Below are positions 18,078 to 27,065 of a stretch of DNA of 64,000 nt, in pieces. This DNA is from Mucilaginibacter sp. 14171R-50. GTDB taxonomy: Bacteria > Bacteroidota > Bacteroidia > Sphingobacteriales > Sphingobacteriaceae. The first letter of the stretch is position 1. Every line of letters starts with the position of its first letter. The notes under the pieces were generated by a model, which worked only from the letters and a program-made list of their open reading frames with translations, did no database searches and was not told the DNA's origin. The position numbers were made by a program, and so were the translations under genes. The stretch is from the NCBI RefSeq assembly GCF_010093045.1, contig NZ_CP048115.1, positions 1,984,001-2,048,000 of the forward strand, in the 5' to 3' direction.

Positions 18078-19745
18078 ATGCACCACACACAAACTGCCGA
18101 TAAAACCAAATGGCTATACCTTTTTATAGGGCTTGCTGTTCTGCTTAATTTCAGCGGGTTGTTCATACCTATCCTGGCTCCCGACGGTACACTCTACGCC
18201 GTCATCGCCAAAACCATGGTGCAGCGAAATGATTATGTACAACTGTTTGTGCACAATGCCGACTGGCTGGATAAGCCGCATTTTCCGTTTTGGGTAACGG
18301 CGCTTTCATTTAAACTTTTTGGCTTTACTACCTGGGCATATAAATTGCCGGGCATTTTGTTTATGCTGATGGGTGCGGCATATACCTATAAACTGGCTAA
18401 AGAGCTTTATAATAAACAAGTAGCCTTGTGGTCGGTATTGATATTGCTTACCGCGCAGCACATCATACTTTCTAATAACGACGTTCGTGCCGAACCTTAT
18501 CTAACCGGGCTCATCATCGCATCAGTATATCATTTTTATAAAGCATACACCCGTAATAACTTTTGGCAGTTAGTGTTGGGGGCTGTTTTTGCCGGTTGCG
18601 CCATCATGACCAAAGGCATGTTCGCGCTGGTACCCATGGGCGGGGCAATAGCAGGGCATTTGGCTATCACCAAACAATGGAAAAAGCTTTTTAACCTGCG
18701 CTGGCTGCTGGCCGCTGTGCTGATACTGGTATTCATCCTGCCCGAAATTTATTGCCTGTACCAACAATTTGACGCCCATCCCGAAAAGGTAGTGTTCGAC
18801 CGCACCCATGTATCGGGCATTAAATTTTTCTTTTGGGATAGCCAGTTCGGCAGGTTTTTTAACACCGGCCCCATAAAAGGCCACGGCGACCCGTCGTTTT
18901 TTGTGCATACTACCATGTGGGCTTTTTTGCCGTGGTCGTTGATATTATTCGCGGCTATATGGCATTTCGTGAAAACCGGAGTACGCGACGTGCAAAAACG
19001 CGAGTGGCTTTGCATCAGCGGGGCGTTGCTAACCTTCCTGCTGTTCTCGGCCTCAAAATTTCAATTGCCGCATTATTTAAATATCGTATTCCCGTTCTTC
19101 GCTATCATGACCGCGCAATATTTGGCCGCTTTGCAATCGGTAAAAACCATTAAAATAATCAGAGGGGTGCAAATAGGAGTGGTGGTTTTATTATTGCTGA
19201 TAATTGGCGCGCTGCAGTACTTTTTTAAGCCCGAAGTATTTACCTGGGATACCGCCCTTACATTATTGGTTTGGCTTGGATTATTATTGATGCTGCCCGG
19301 CAACTTTGCCAATACGGATTTCAGGCAAACCGCCTTTCGCACGCTTATTGCTGCCTTTATAGTAAATCTTTACCTCAACCTTGCCTTTTATCCCTCATTA
19401 TTAAAATACCAGGCCGGGAGCGAGGCTGCTGTTTGGATCAACAATAATAACCCGCAAAACCTGCCCGTGGTGCAAAGCTGGGAGGATGCCAATTACCCCA
19501 TGGAATTTTACCTGAACCAATCCCCGATAATTATTGGCGAAGACGGCAGCGGGAAACTACCCGCGGCGCCTTTTATATTTTATGGCCCTGCCAACGTCGC
19601 GGCAACGTTTACGGCAAAGGGTTACCGGGTACAGCATAAGGCAACGTTTCAGCGTTATTGGGTATCACGGCTCAAACCGGCTTTTTTGAATAAGGCTACA
19701 CGCAATAGCCACGTTACGCAAATGGAAGTTGCCCTTATACAATAA
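18078..19745 (+). CDS. Glycosyltransferase family 39 (PMT/ArnT-like) paralogue
   Basis: The frame is open from 17976. The ATG at 18078 (MHHTQTADKTKWLYLF) is the likely start because it leaves a short cytoplasmic tail before the first span. The protein has about 555 residues and many hydrophobic spans. It shares with the gene at 7488-9140 the motifs DWLDKPHFPFW, NDVRAEPYL, THVSGIKFFFWDSQFGRF and a CAIMTKGMF-type loop. It is predicted to transfer a sugar from a polyprenyl-phosphate donor at the periplasmic face. Acceptor and sugar are unknown. The two paralogues are 9 kb apart in opposite orientation. Confidence 0.85.
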   Translation: MHHTQTADKTKWLYLFIGLAVLLNFSGLFIPILAPDGTLYAVIAKTMVQRNDYVQLFVHNADWLDKPHFPFWVTALSFKLFGFTTWAYKLPGILFMLMGAAYTYKLAKELYNKQVALWSVLILLTAQHIILSNNDVRAEPYLTGLIIASVYHFYKAYTRNNFWQLVLGAVFAGCAIMTKGMFALVPMGGAIAGHLAITKQWKKLFNLRWLLAAVLILVFILPEIYCLYQQFDAHPEKVVFDRTHVSGIKFFFWDSQFGRFFNTGPIKGHGDPSFFVHTTMWAFLPWSLILFAAIWHFVKTGVRDVQKREWLCISGALLTFLLFSASKFQLPHYLNIVFPFFAIMTAQYLAALQSVKTIKIIRGVQIGVVVLLLLIIGALQYFFKPEVFTWDTALTLLVWLGLLLMLPGNFANTDFRQTAFRTLIAAFIVNLYLNLAFYPSLLKYQAGSEAAVWINNNNPQNLPVVQSWEDANYPMEFYLNQSPIIIGEDGSGKLPAAPFIFYGPANVAATFTAKGYRVQHKATFQRYWVSRLKPAFLNKATRNSHVTQMEVALIQ

Positions 19746-19813
19746 TAAATGTATGCGGGACTGTAGCGATGGTGATGCAACCTGCGTAATAATAAAAACT
19801 ATTAACCGATCTT

Positions 19814-21067
19814 ATGACACGCAAAACTCCACTGCTATTTTTAAGCCTTTTGGCTATCGGCTTTGTTTCATGTAAAAAAAGCGACAACAACCCCGATAAG
19901 GGCAAAGCCCTTGAACTTACCGCTGCAGAGCACCTTAAGGTAGCAGCGGATAACGCGTTTACGCTAAAACTGGTAAAACAGCTAAACAGCGGCGGCACCG
20001 GTAACGATAACGTTTTTGTTTCGCCGCTAAGCGTAAGCTTTGCTATGGGCATGACCAGCAACGGCGCCAAAGGCGAAACACTGCAAGGCATAAATAATGC
20101 TATGGAATTTAGCGGATTTACGCAGGAAGCGATAAATACCTACTATAATAAATTGATAGACCAGCTGCCCAACCTGGAGCCTAACACCCAGGTTAACATC
20201 GCTAACTCGATATGGTATAAACAGGGGTTTGATGTATTGCCCTCGTTTATCACAACAAATACCAATGCTTACAAGGCAAAGGTACAGGCACTGGATTTTG
20301 GCTCGGCTGCAGCAAAAAACCAGATAAACGAATGGGTAAGCGACCAAACAAAGGGAAAGATCCCATCGATAATTGATAATATCCCGGGAGATGTGCGTAT
20401 GTACCTTATCAACGCCATCTACTTTAAAAGCATCTGGAAAAATAAATTCAATCCTGCGGATACTAAAAAGATGCCTTTTAAAACCAGCACCGGAAGTACC
20501 GTACAGGCCGATTTTATGACCGGGCAAATAGAATACGGCAGCTATTTTGATAATTACGACGGAGATAAATACACCCAGATAGCCGAGTTGCCCTATGCAA
20601 ACGGCAGGTATAGCATGGTGGTGGTGCTGCCCGACGAAAGCAGCAGCGTAAATGAGCTGATCAGCAACCTTGACACAGTAAAGTGGAACAAGTGGATGAA
20701 GCCTATGGGCGGCGGTGTTAAAAACCACGTGTATTTCCCTAAGCTTAAGTTTACGTATAACACAACTTTAAATGGCGCCCTTATTGCTTTGGGCATGGGC
20801 AAGGCTTTTTCTGACGATGCCGACCTTACCGGTATATCAGCCGCAGGCGGCATAAACATTACCGAAGTTAAGCAAAAAGCCTTTGTTGAGGTTAACGAGC
20901 AGGGTACCGAAGCCGCCGCAGCAACCTCGGTTGCGGTAGGTGTTACCGCCGCGCCTGCCACCGATTTGAATTTGAACAGGCCGTTTGTGTTTGCCATACG
21001 CGAAAACAGCAGCGGGCTGGTGTTATTTGCAGGCGTGGTTAATAACCCGCTCTTAACCGGTAACTAA
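19814..21067 (+). CDS. Serpin-family protease inhibitor, lipoprotein
   Basis: This 417-residue protein has a lipobox ending in Cys20 (IGFVSC), so it is predicted to be membrane-anchored. The serpin core is clear: NVFVSPLSVSFAMGMTSNGA near the N-terminus, later NAIYFKSIWKNKF, and the hinge and reactive loop VNEQGTEAAAATSVAV. The serpin signature LNRPFVFAIRE precedes the C-terminus. The Ala-rich hinge suggests an inhibitory serpin that can insert its loop. The loop after the hinge is small and apolar (VGVTAAPATD), hinting at elastase- or subtilisin-like targets. Its stop codon overlaps that of the convergent phospholipase gene. Confidence 0.9.
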   Translation: MTRKTPLLFLSLLAIGFVSCKKSDNNPDKGKALELTAAEHLKVAADNAFTLKLVKQLNSGGTGNDNVFVSPLSVSFAMGMTSNGAKGETLQGINNAMEFSGFTQEAINTYYNKLIDQLPNLEPNTQVNIANSIWYKQGFDVLPSFITTNTNAYKAKVQALDFGSAAAKNQINEWVSDQTKGKIPSIIDNIPGDVRMYLINAIYFKSIWKNKFNPADTKKMPFKTSTGSTVQADFMTGQIEYGSYFDNYDGDKYTQIAELPYANGRYSMVVVLPDESSSVNELISNLDTVKWNKWMKPMGGGVKNHVYFPKLKFTYNTTLNGALIALGMGKAFSDDADLTGISAAGGINITEVKQKAFVEVNEQGTEAAAATSVAVGVTAAPATDLNLNRPFVFAIRENSSGLVLFAGVVNNPLLTGN

Positions 21068-23625
21068 ACAACCCGGCCCATCAGCGGGTCAGAAAAACCT
21101 GGTTTGCCGGTCTCAACACGGCCGGCATACCTCTTTTCAAAATCGGCATATCCCTTTACCTTAATGCTGAAGTCGTACCAGTTATGCTGTTTGCCCAGAT
21201 CAAGCTTTATGGTTTGCGGGGCAAAGCTTTCCTGCTGTATGGTCATTCGCTTTGTGCCGGTTTTATACGCATTATCAACCACTTCAACCGTTACAGGTGT
21301 GGTAGTGTCCACCAGCCAAAAGGTAAGCATCACATTACCGGTTAACTGCTTACCGGCCGATTGATAAGCGAAATCAACACCGATGCCGGGGTCGTTAGCG
21401 TTGCCTTTAAACGCGCGGTAAAAACCATTAGGGCCATAAGTGCGCAGATAATAGTTGCCGTTCTCAAACTGGTTAAGCGGCCAGGCATCGGTAACCGTAT
21501 CGCCTGCCTTTACAGCGTAACTCCAGGTGCGTACCGGTTCCATCTGCTGCGGATCGAGGAACGAAGCATATTTACCGGGTGCATAAACGTTAAACGGTGC
21601 GCCGATAGCATTATCGCCAAAAGCCTTATTTCCCGCTGTAAATTTTAACTCCAACGCTGTTTTATCATCATTTAAGCGTCCATCAACGTATAGTTCATAG
21701 GGAAGTGCGCAGGATGGTTTGATACCCGGTTCCTGTTTTGGCATATAAGGTGATTGGGCCGGGTCTTTTTTAATGACTGCTATTTCGGCGACTGACAGAT
21801 TTTTATAAGTCGACGGTACCTTTTTAAACTTGGCCTTGTGGATGCCTTCTACAAATTTTTCCCTGTTTAGCGATACCGGGCTGGCAATCTTTTCGCCATT
21901 GTATGGCCTGAATGCCGAGGTTAGGTCGCCGCAGATGGTTCGGCGCCAGTCGCTGATGTTGTCCTCTTTTATTTTTTTTTCGGTTTTTTTGGCTAAAAAC
22001 TTCTCCAGGAATTGCAACGTTGAGGTATGATCAAAAACTTCGGAGTTTACATATCCACCGCGGCTCCAGGGCGAGGCGATGACCATCGGCACGCGATAAC
22101 CCAGGCCTATCGAGTTTTCGCGATCGTAATCTATCGGGAAGTTTTTACGCTCGCGTTCCTGCTCCAGTGTTACAAAATCCACGCGGGTGTCAATCCCGTC
22201 AGATACTTTACCCGTGCCCTTCTTGTGCGAATGCGGCGCGGTAAAGGGCGGTACGTGGTCAAAGTAGCCGTCGTTCTCGTCGTAGGTAAGGATGAAAATG
22301 GTTTTCTTCCATACCTCAGGGTTTTGGGTAAGGATATCCAGCACTTCTGAGGTGTACCAGGCACCGTACCACGGCGAATCGGGGTGGTCCGAGAAGTTTT
22401 CGGGTGCGGTTAACCAGGATACGGTTGGCAGTTTGCCCGTCCTCACATCTTCCCTGAACTGATGCAGTACATCGCCTTTGGGCACTTTCATTTCGCGTTT
22501 GGTGCCGTTATCATCGTACTTAAGTGTGGCAAGCTCGCGGTAGTGCGGGTCGCCTGTATTTACAGCAAACGCTTTATGGTGTATATTTTTCTCTTTTGGT
22601 GACAGTTTATTAAAGGTGGCATGGTTAAGCAGATCGGGGTTGTTCTTAAGATTATCCAGATCGGCACGCATTTGCGTTAGCTGCAGCTGCATGTGGTCAA
22701 TATGCGCGTCGCCTTTGGGTAAACCGGCTATCTTTTTCTCCATCGCGTTTATCTCGCCGGGCAGGGTAGCATATCGTTTCTGCATATAGCTGATATGCTT
22801 GTCGTATAAATTGATGTTATACTGTTTAAAATATTCAAGCGGGTTATCGCCAAAGTTTGATAGCCAGGGCTCTTCCTCGCCTTCAAAACCAAGCGGTACG
22901 CTCATCTCGTTCTGGTAGCATTTCCACGATACGCCTGCATCTTCCAACCGTTCGGGGTAGGTTGTCCAGTTTAGCGTACCATAGTCCGCATCCTCATTCC
23001 AAACCCTGGCCCTGGTATCTTCGTTTTGTTTTTCGCGGATGGTGCCTGTCCAAAAGAAAAGCCTGTTTGGCGTAGTGCCGGTTAACGACGAGCAGAAATG
23101 CTGGTCGCATACAGTAAAGGCATCGGCAAATGCATAATGAAACGGCAGATCGTGCCGGTTATGGTAACCCAGCGTAAGCGGCATATCCGAGTATTCCTTA
23201 ACACCCGATCGTTTCTCGTTTAGCCATTGGTCAAATTTGCCATCGTTGCGGGCGTTTACCTGGTTGGCCCACGAGTGCGGCAGGCAGTTCATCCAGGTAG
23301 CGCGGGTATTTTTTATATCGAGGTGAAAAGGGGCGTAAGTTTCGCCTTTGTTGTTTGATTGCAGCCAAACCGGGTTTTTGTTTGGTAAGCTTATAGCGCG
23401 GGGATCGTTAAAACCCCTTACGCCCCTAAGTGTACCAAAGCAATGATCGAACGACCGGTTCTCCTGCATTAACAGCACAATGTGTTCGGCATCAGCCCAG
23501 GTAGTGCCCGGGGCCGGGTTTATAGCCATTGCCTTTTGGATTGATGCAGGTAATATGTTGGCTAAACCGGCTGCGCCGGTAAGCATTGCGGCTTTTTTTA
23601 AAAAATCTCTGCGTGTATCTGACAT
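21064..23625 (-). CDS. Phosphocholine-specific phospholipase C (phosphoesterase family, Tat-exported)
   Basis: This 853-residue protein opens with a Tat signal (RRDFLKK at 5-11). The catalytic domain follows, with HIVLLMQENRSFDHCFGTL and GTTPNRLFFWTG, both typical of the bacterial phospholipase C/acid phosphatase family. Later come a LTYDENDGYFDHVPPF segment and C-terminal beta domains. It is predicted to hydrolyse phosphatidylcholine or sphingomyelin-type lipids outside the inner membrane. Its stop codon overlaps the serpin stop by four bases. The length and domain order are normal for the family. It may serve phosphate or choline scavenging; the lipid preference is inferred from similarity. 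Confidence 0.92.
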   Translation of the reverse strand: MSDTRRDFLKKAAMLTGAAGLANILPASIQKAMAINPAPGTTWADAEHIVLLMQENRSFDHCFGTLRGVRGFNDPRAISLPNKNPVWLQSNNKGETYAPFHLDIKNTRATWMNCLPHSWANQVNARNDGKFDQWLNEKRSGVKEYSDMPLTLGYHNRHDLPFHYAFADAFTVCDQHFCSSLTGTTPNRLFFWTGTIREKQNEDTRARVWNEDADYGTLNWTTYPERLEDAGVSWKCYQNEMSVPLGFEGEEEPWLSNFGDNPLEYFKQYNINLYDKHISYMQKRYATLPGEINAMEKKIAGLPKGDAHIDHMQLQLTQMRADLDNLKNNPDLLNHATFNKLSPKEKNIHHKAFAVNTGDPHYRELATLKYDDNGTKREMKVPKGDVLHQFREDVRTGKLPTVSWLTAPENFSDHPDSPWYGAWYTSEVLDILTQNPEVWKKTIFILTYDENDGYFDHVPPFTAPHSHKKGTGKVSDGIDTRVDFVTLEQERERKNFPIDYDRENSIGLGYRVPMVIASPWSRGGYVNSEVFDHTSTLQFLEKFLAKKTEKKIKEDNISDWRRTICGDLTSAFRPYNGEKIASPVSLNREKFVEGIHKAKFKKVPSTYKNLSVAEIAVIKKDPAQSPYMPKQEPGIKPSCALPYELYVDGRLNDDKTALELKFTAGNKAFGDNAIGAPFNVYAPGKYASFLDPQQMEPVRTWSYAVKAGDTVTDAWPLNQFENGNYYLRTYGPNGFYRAFKGNANDPGIGVDFAYQSAGKQLTGNVMLTFWLVDTTTPVTVEVVDNAYKTGTKRMTIQQESFAPQTIKLDLGKQHNWYDFSIKVKGYADFEKRYAGRVETGKPGFSDPLMGRVV

Positions 23626-23648
23626 GTGGCTAAGTTATAAATCACAGT

Positions 23649-24200
23649 TTAAATAGATGTGCTGTTTGGTAATGGTATTATTATATTATCGTAAAGATAA
23701 TAGTACAAAAGTAAACCCTCATCGCCCGGTGGGGTTATCGTCTGATCGTGTACAAACCCGCATCGCGTTAATAACCGCCGCGACCGGATGTTATCCGCCA
23801 GGGTAATGGCATATACTTTATCCAGCTGATAATGCTGTTGCACATAAGTTAACGCGGCCATGCTTGCTTCATAAGCCAGCCCCTTACCTTCAAAACCGGG
23901 TAAAAAGGCAAAACCAAGGTCGGGCCGGTCAAGGTAATCGCGTTGTACCAGGCCGCACATGCCAATAGGCCGGCCGGTTTCTGTAATACTAACCAACCAT
24001 AGGCCATACCCGTGTTTTGCGTACATGCTTTGGGGGCCGTTTTTGATATAATTAATGGCGTCTTCGTGGCTGTTAACATTCTTGTCGCCTATAAATTTTT
24101 TCCAGGCAGGGGTGTTTAACAATTCCAAAACAAAGGCCGCGTCGTCAAACGTAAAACGGCGCAGGCTAAGATTAACAGAACAGAATAGTGTACCAGACAT
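23649..24200 (-). CDS. GNAT-family N-acetyltransferase (RimJ/RimL-like)
   Basis: This 183-residue protein has the pattern of the GNAT_3 group: LRRFTFDDAAFVLELLNTP at the start, then IGMCGLVQRDYLDRPDLGFAF and GKGLAYEASMAALTY, the acetyl-CoA binding part. It ends the family pattern with NIRSRRLLTRCGF. It probably acetylates a protein N-terminus or a small amine. The substrate is unknown. It lies 23 nt upstream of the phospholipase gene on the same strand and may be co-transcribed with it. Confidence 0.88.
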   Translation of the reverse strand: MSGTLFCSVNLSLRRFTFDDAAFVLELLNTPAWKKFIGDKNVNSHEDAINYIKNGPQSMYAKHGYGLWLVSITETGRPIGMCGLVQRDYLDRPDLGFAFLPGFEGKGLAYEASMAALTYVQQHYQLDKVYAITLADNIRSRRLLTRCGFVHDQTITPPGDEGLLLYYYLYDNIIIPLPNSTSI

Positions 24201-24358
24201 ATAAAATCTAAGCTATGCATAAACGGCAAACGGGACAAAATTTTTTGATAACAGCTGCTACTGCGCGATAACGGTAAAGCAAACAACACCTGTTAATTGC
24301 TTTTCTCGGAAACATTTGCGTACTTGTACAACCAATAATTGCCTGCAAGCCCATCCTT

Positions 24359-24688
24359 ATGAAAAAATATTGCCTTACTCTCGACCTGATAGACGACGAA
24401 GAACTGATCACTGAATATGAAGCGCATCACCAGAACATCTGGCCCGAGATAAAAGACAGTATTACCTCATCAGGCATTACCAATATGGAAATTTACCGGC
24501 TCGGTACACGCCTGTGTATGCTTATTGAGGCGAATAACGATTTCACGTTTTCGAAAAAGGCGGCCATGGACGCCGATAACCAAAAGGTGCAGGAGTGGGA
24601 AGACCTGATGTGGAAATACCAGCAGCCTATTAAAGGCGCGCTCGCCGGCGAAAAGTGGGTTCTGATGGATAAGATATTTCAACTGTAA
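24359..24688 (+). CDS. L-rhamnose/L-fucose mutarotase family protein
   Basis: This 109-residue protein belongs to the RhaM-like mutarotase family: DEELITEYEAHHQNIWPEI, then MEIYRLGTRLCMLIE, and a C-terminal WxLMDKIFQL. It interconverts the anomers of L-rhamnose or a related deoxysugar in the cytoplasm. It is followed 82 nt downstream by a GH29 alpha-L-fucosidase, so fucose is the more likely substrate here. The first His pair (HH) in the N-terminal helix is the expected catalytic position. The ATG start gives the usual family length. Confidence 0.85.
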   Translation: MKKYCLTLDLIDDEELITEYEAHHQNIWPEIKDSITSSGITNMEIYRLGTRLCMLIEANNDFTFSKKAAMDADNQKVQEWEDLMWKYQQPIKGALAGEKWVLMDKIFQL

Positions 24689-24770
24689 ATATTGATGTGC
24701 AGATCACAGATGTGCAAATATGCTGATGATTAAGCGCGTGTAAACCACTAATTCTACAACTATTACCGAT

Positions 24771-26072
24771 ATGAAAAAGAAGCTATTATTGTTTTGTTTA
24801 TTATCTGGCCTTATTACAAACCATTCATGGGCGCAGGGCGCTTATACACCCACTGCCGAAAACCTGGCGCAGAGGCAAAAGTTCCAGGATATGAAATTCG
24901 GGTTGTTTATCCATTGGGGTATTTACAGCATTTTGGGCGATGGCGAGTGGGTGATGCACAATAAAAAGATCCCTTACGATAGTTATAAAAGGCTGGCCGG
25001 CTTTTTTAACCCGCAGGATTTTAACGCTAAGGAATGGGTTGCCTTTGCCAAAAAGGCCGGGATGAAATACATTACTATCACATCGCGCCACCACGATGGG
25101 TTTAGCATGTTCGGCACCAAAATGTCGCCGTATAATATTGTAGATGCCACGCCCTACCATAAAGATCCCCTGATGGAATTGGCCAAAGAGTGCGAAAAGG
25201 AAGGCATCGAGCTGCATTTTTATTACTCGCTGCTTGACTGGGGCAGGCCCGATTATGCTTTTGGCAGCCCCATAGTGGACGGTAAACCTGTTAATGGCGA
25301 CTGGGACAGCTACATTAAATTTATGAAGGCCCAGTTAACCGAACTGATAACCAAATACCCGGGGGTAAAAGGCATCTGGTTTGATGGCGACTGGGAACGC
25401 ACCAATGTAAACTGGCATTACGATGAAATTTACGGGTTGATACATAAGCTTAACCCGGCAATAATGGTGGGCAATAACCACCACGTAGCGCCAAAGGATG
25501 GAGAAGATTTCCAGATGTTTGAAAAAGACCTGCCAGGTAACAATACAACCGGCTTCGCGCCTGAGCAAACCGTTAGCCGCCTGCCGCTTGAAACCTGCGA
25601 AACTATTAACAATAGCTGGGGATTTAATATTACCGACAGAAGTTTTAAATCGTCAAAGCAGATCATCCATTACCTGGTGAACGCCGCCGGGCACAACGCC
25701 AACTTTTTGCTTAACATCGGCCCTATGCCCAATGGAAAAATACAGCCGGAGTTTACAGATACGCTGGCTATAGTTGGCGCCTGGGTGAAAAAGAACGGCG
25801 AAAGTATTTATGGTACCCGCGGTAGCGATATACCGGCACAACCCTGGGGAACGCTCACTGTTAAAGCTAAAACCATATACGTACACATCACCGAGCCGCA
25901 GGGCGGAGAATATATATTTATCCCGCAGGTAAAGCAAAAAATTGCTAAAGCCGAGTTGCTTGCCAGTGGCGGCGCCGTTAAGTTTAAACAGCAGCCCGAA
26001 GGCGTATTTATATATACCGCCGGCATAACCGCCGACCCGGTGGATACCATCATAAAATTGACGGTGAAGTAA
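24771..26072 (+). CDS. Alpha-L-fucosidase (GH29), exported
   Basis: This 433-residue protein has a signal peptide ending near SWAQG. The GH29 barrel begins with RQKFQDMKFGLFIHWGIYS, followed by YITITSRHHDGFSMF and the nucleophile motif GIWFDGDW (Asp205). NFLLNIGPMPNG closes the barrel. A short beta domain ends the protein. It releases L-fucose from glycans in the periplasm or outside. The upstream mutarotase gene fits use of the released fucose. The length is on the short side of the family, with no second C-terminal domain. Confidence 0.92.
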   Translation: MKKKLLLFCLLSGLITNHSWAQGAYTPTAENLAQRQKFQDMKFGLFIHWGIYSILGDGEWVMHNKKIPYDSYKRLAGFFNPQDFNAKEWVAFAKKAGMKYITITSRHHDGFSMFGTKMSPYNIVDATPYHKDPLMELAKECEKEGIELHFYYSLLDWGRPDYAFGSPIVDGKPVNGDWDSYIKFMKAQLTELITKYPGVKGIWFDGDWERTNVNWHYDEIYGLIHKLNPAIMVGNNHHVAPKDGEDFQMFEKDLPGNNTTGFAPEQTVSRLPLETCETINNSWGFNITDRSFKSSKQIIHYLVNAAGHNANFLLNIGPMPNGKIQPEFTDTLAIVGAWVKKNGESIYGTRGSDIPAQPWGTLTVKAKTIYVHITEPQGGEYIFIPQVKQKIAKAELLASGGAVKFKQQPEGVFIYTAGITADPVDTIIKLTVK

Positions 26073-26082
26073 TATAAATCAC

Positions 26083-26128
26083 CCTGTCATTTCGAACGGT
26101 AGTGAGAAAACTTGTTCGAAATGACAGG
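26083..26128. repeat. Short inverted repeat (GTCATTTCGAAC family) between convergent genes
   Basis: CCTGTCATTTCGAAC and its exact complement enclose 16 nt. The core is the same as in the elements at 41063 and 41481. It lies between the converging fucosidase and DinB genes and could act as a bidirectional terminator. Confidence 0.75.
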
Positions 26129-26146
26129 AGAAATACTATTAAATCC

Positions 26147-26665
26147 TTAAACCGTTGCTTCTTCGGGTTTAAAAGTTGCTTCATCCGCGCTTGGGCCATA
26201 GCTGCCGGGGATGGGGATATTCAGCAACCGCAGGTAAACGCCAAGCTGCGCACGGTGATGGATGATCTGCGATAGCGCCATACGGATAACTTCGCCTTTG
26301 GTTCGTACGCTATGAATGGTATCACCACTGCGTAATGTCCATTTTTCATCAAGTTTGCTTTCGTTTTCGGCAATTAACTGCGAGCGGCCGTCAACAAGCG
26401 CTCTTTCGAACAGTTCCATCAACTCACCGGTGTTATTTACAAATGTCGATTCGTAGCTGTTGTCTTCAAAATCGAGCTCATTAGTTGTCAGCGCCATGGT
26501 GATCCAGGTTGGCAATTCGGCAATGTGGGTGGCCAGGCGGCGCACATCCATACTTTTAACATGCGGTGTCCAGTCGTATTTATCGTTTGGTACACGTGCT
26601 AAAATTTTGCGGGTGGTTTCCGACTCTTCGTTTAGCTGTTTCAGGAAAAATTGAATAAGTGACAT
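26147..26665 (-). CDS. DinB-family protein
   Basis: This 172-residue protein is predicted to be a four-helix bundle. FLKQLNEESETTRKILARVP and YDWTPHVKSMDVRRLATHIAEL match the DinB/DfsB start. The conserved His residues (TPH, ATHIAEL, HHRAQLG) are the usual metal ligands of the family. DinB-like proteins include thiol-dependent metalloenzymes, but most have no known substrate. The gene stands alone, convergent with the fucosidase. Confidence 0.88.
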   Translation of the reverse strand: MSLIQFFLKQLNEESETTRKILARVPNDKYDWTPHVKSMDVRRLATHIAELPTWITMALTTNELDFEDNSYESTFVNNTGELMELFERALVDGRSQLIAENESKLDEKWTLRSGDTIHSVRTKGEVIRMALSQIIHHRAQLGVYLRLLNIPIPGSYGPSADEATFKPEEATV

Positions 26666-26763
26666 AATGTTGTGTTTTTGGTTTCTAATTCAAAGAAACA
26701 ACCGGGTAATGACAGCCCTATGTCAGTAAGGGAAAAATAAAATGAAAAAACATGCGGCTATTA

Positions 26764-26870
26764 ACTCACCCCGCGGCACTTCGTGCGCGACCCTCTCTGC
26801 TGCGCAAAGAGGGTGAAGGAGAAAAAGAATCCCCCTTCTTTGCGCAGCAGAGAGGGGGCGGGGGGTGAGT
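26764..26870. repeat. Long inverted repeat (MITE/REP-like)
   Basis: ACTCACCCC at the left edge pairs with GGGGTGAGT at the right edge. The inner arms (CCCTCTCTGCTGCGCAAAG and its complement) also pair across a short spacer. It occupies the 400-nt gap between DinB and the acyl-CoA dehydrogenase. I see no gene in the rest of that gap. Confidence 0.75.
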
Positions 26871-27065
26871 AAATGACACATCCAAAAAATAATTTAAAAT
26901 TTATTATTTGCTATGCATGCATAATAAATTTATCTTGCAGCATTTAAACCGATTATTTGTACCCAATACCGTTTTGGTGTTGATTTGGAGGGTTTTCAGG
27001 TTAAACTAACTGCGTAAATTAATCGTTAGCTTTACCAAAAACCAATTATAATCTACTTTTCTAAA

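Noticed and set aside
20027..20728. 233-codon frame opposite the serpin gene
   Set aside because: It is antisense to a clear serpin and has no domain; it is a shadow of the coding frame.
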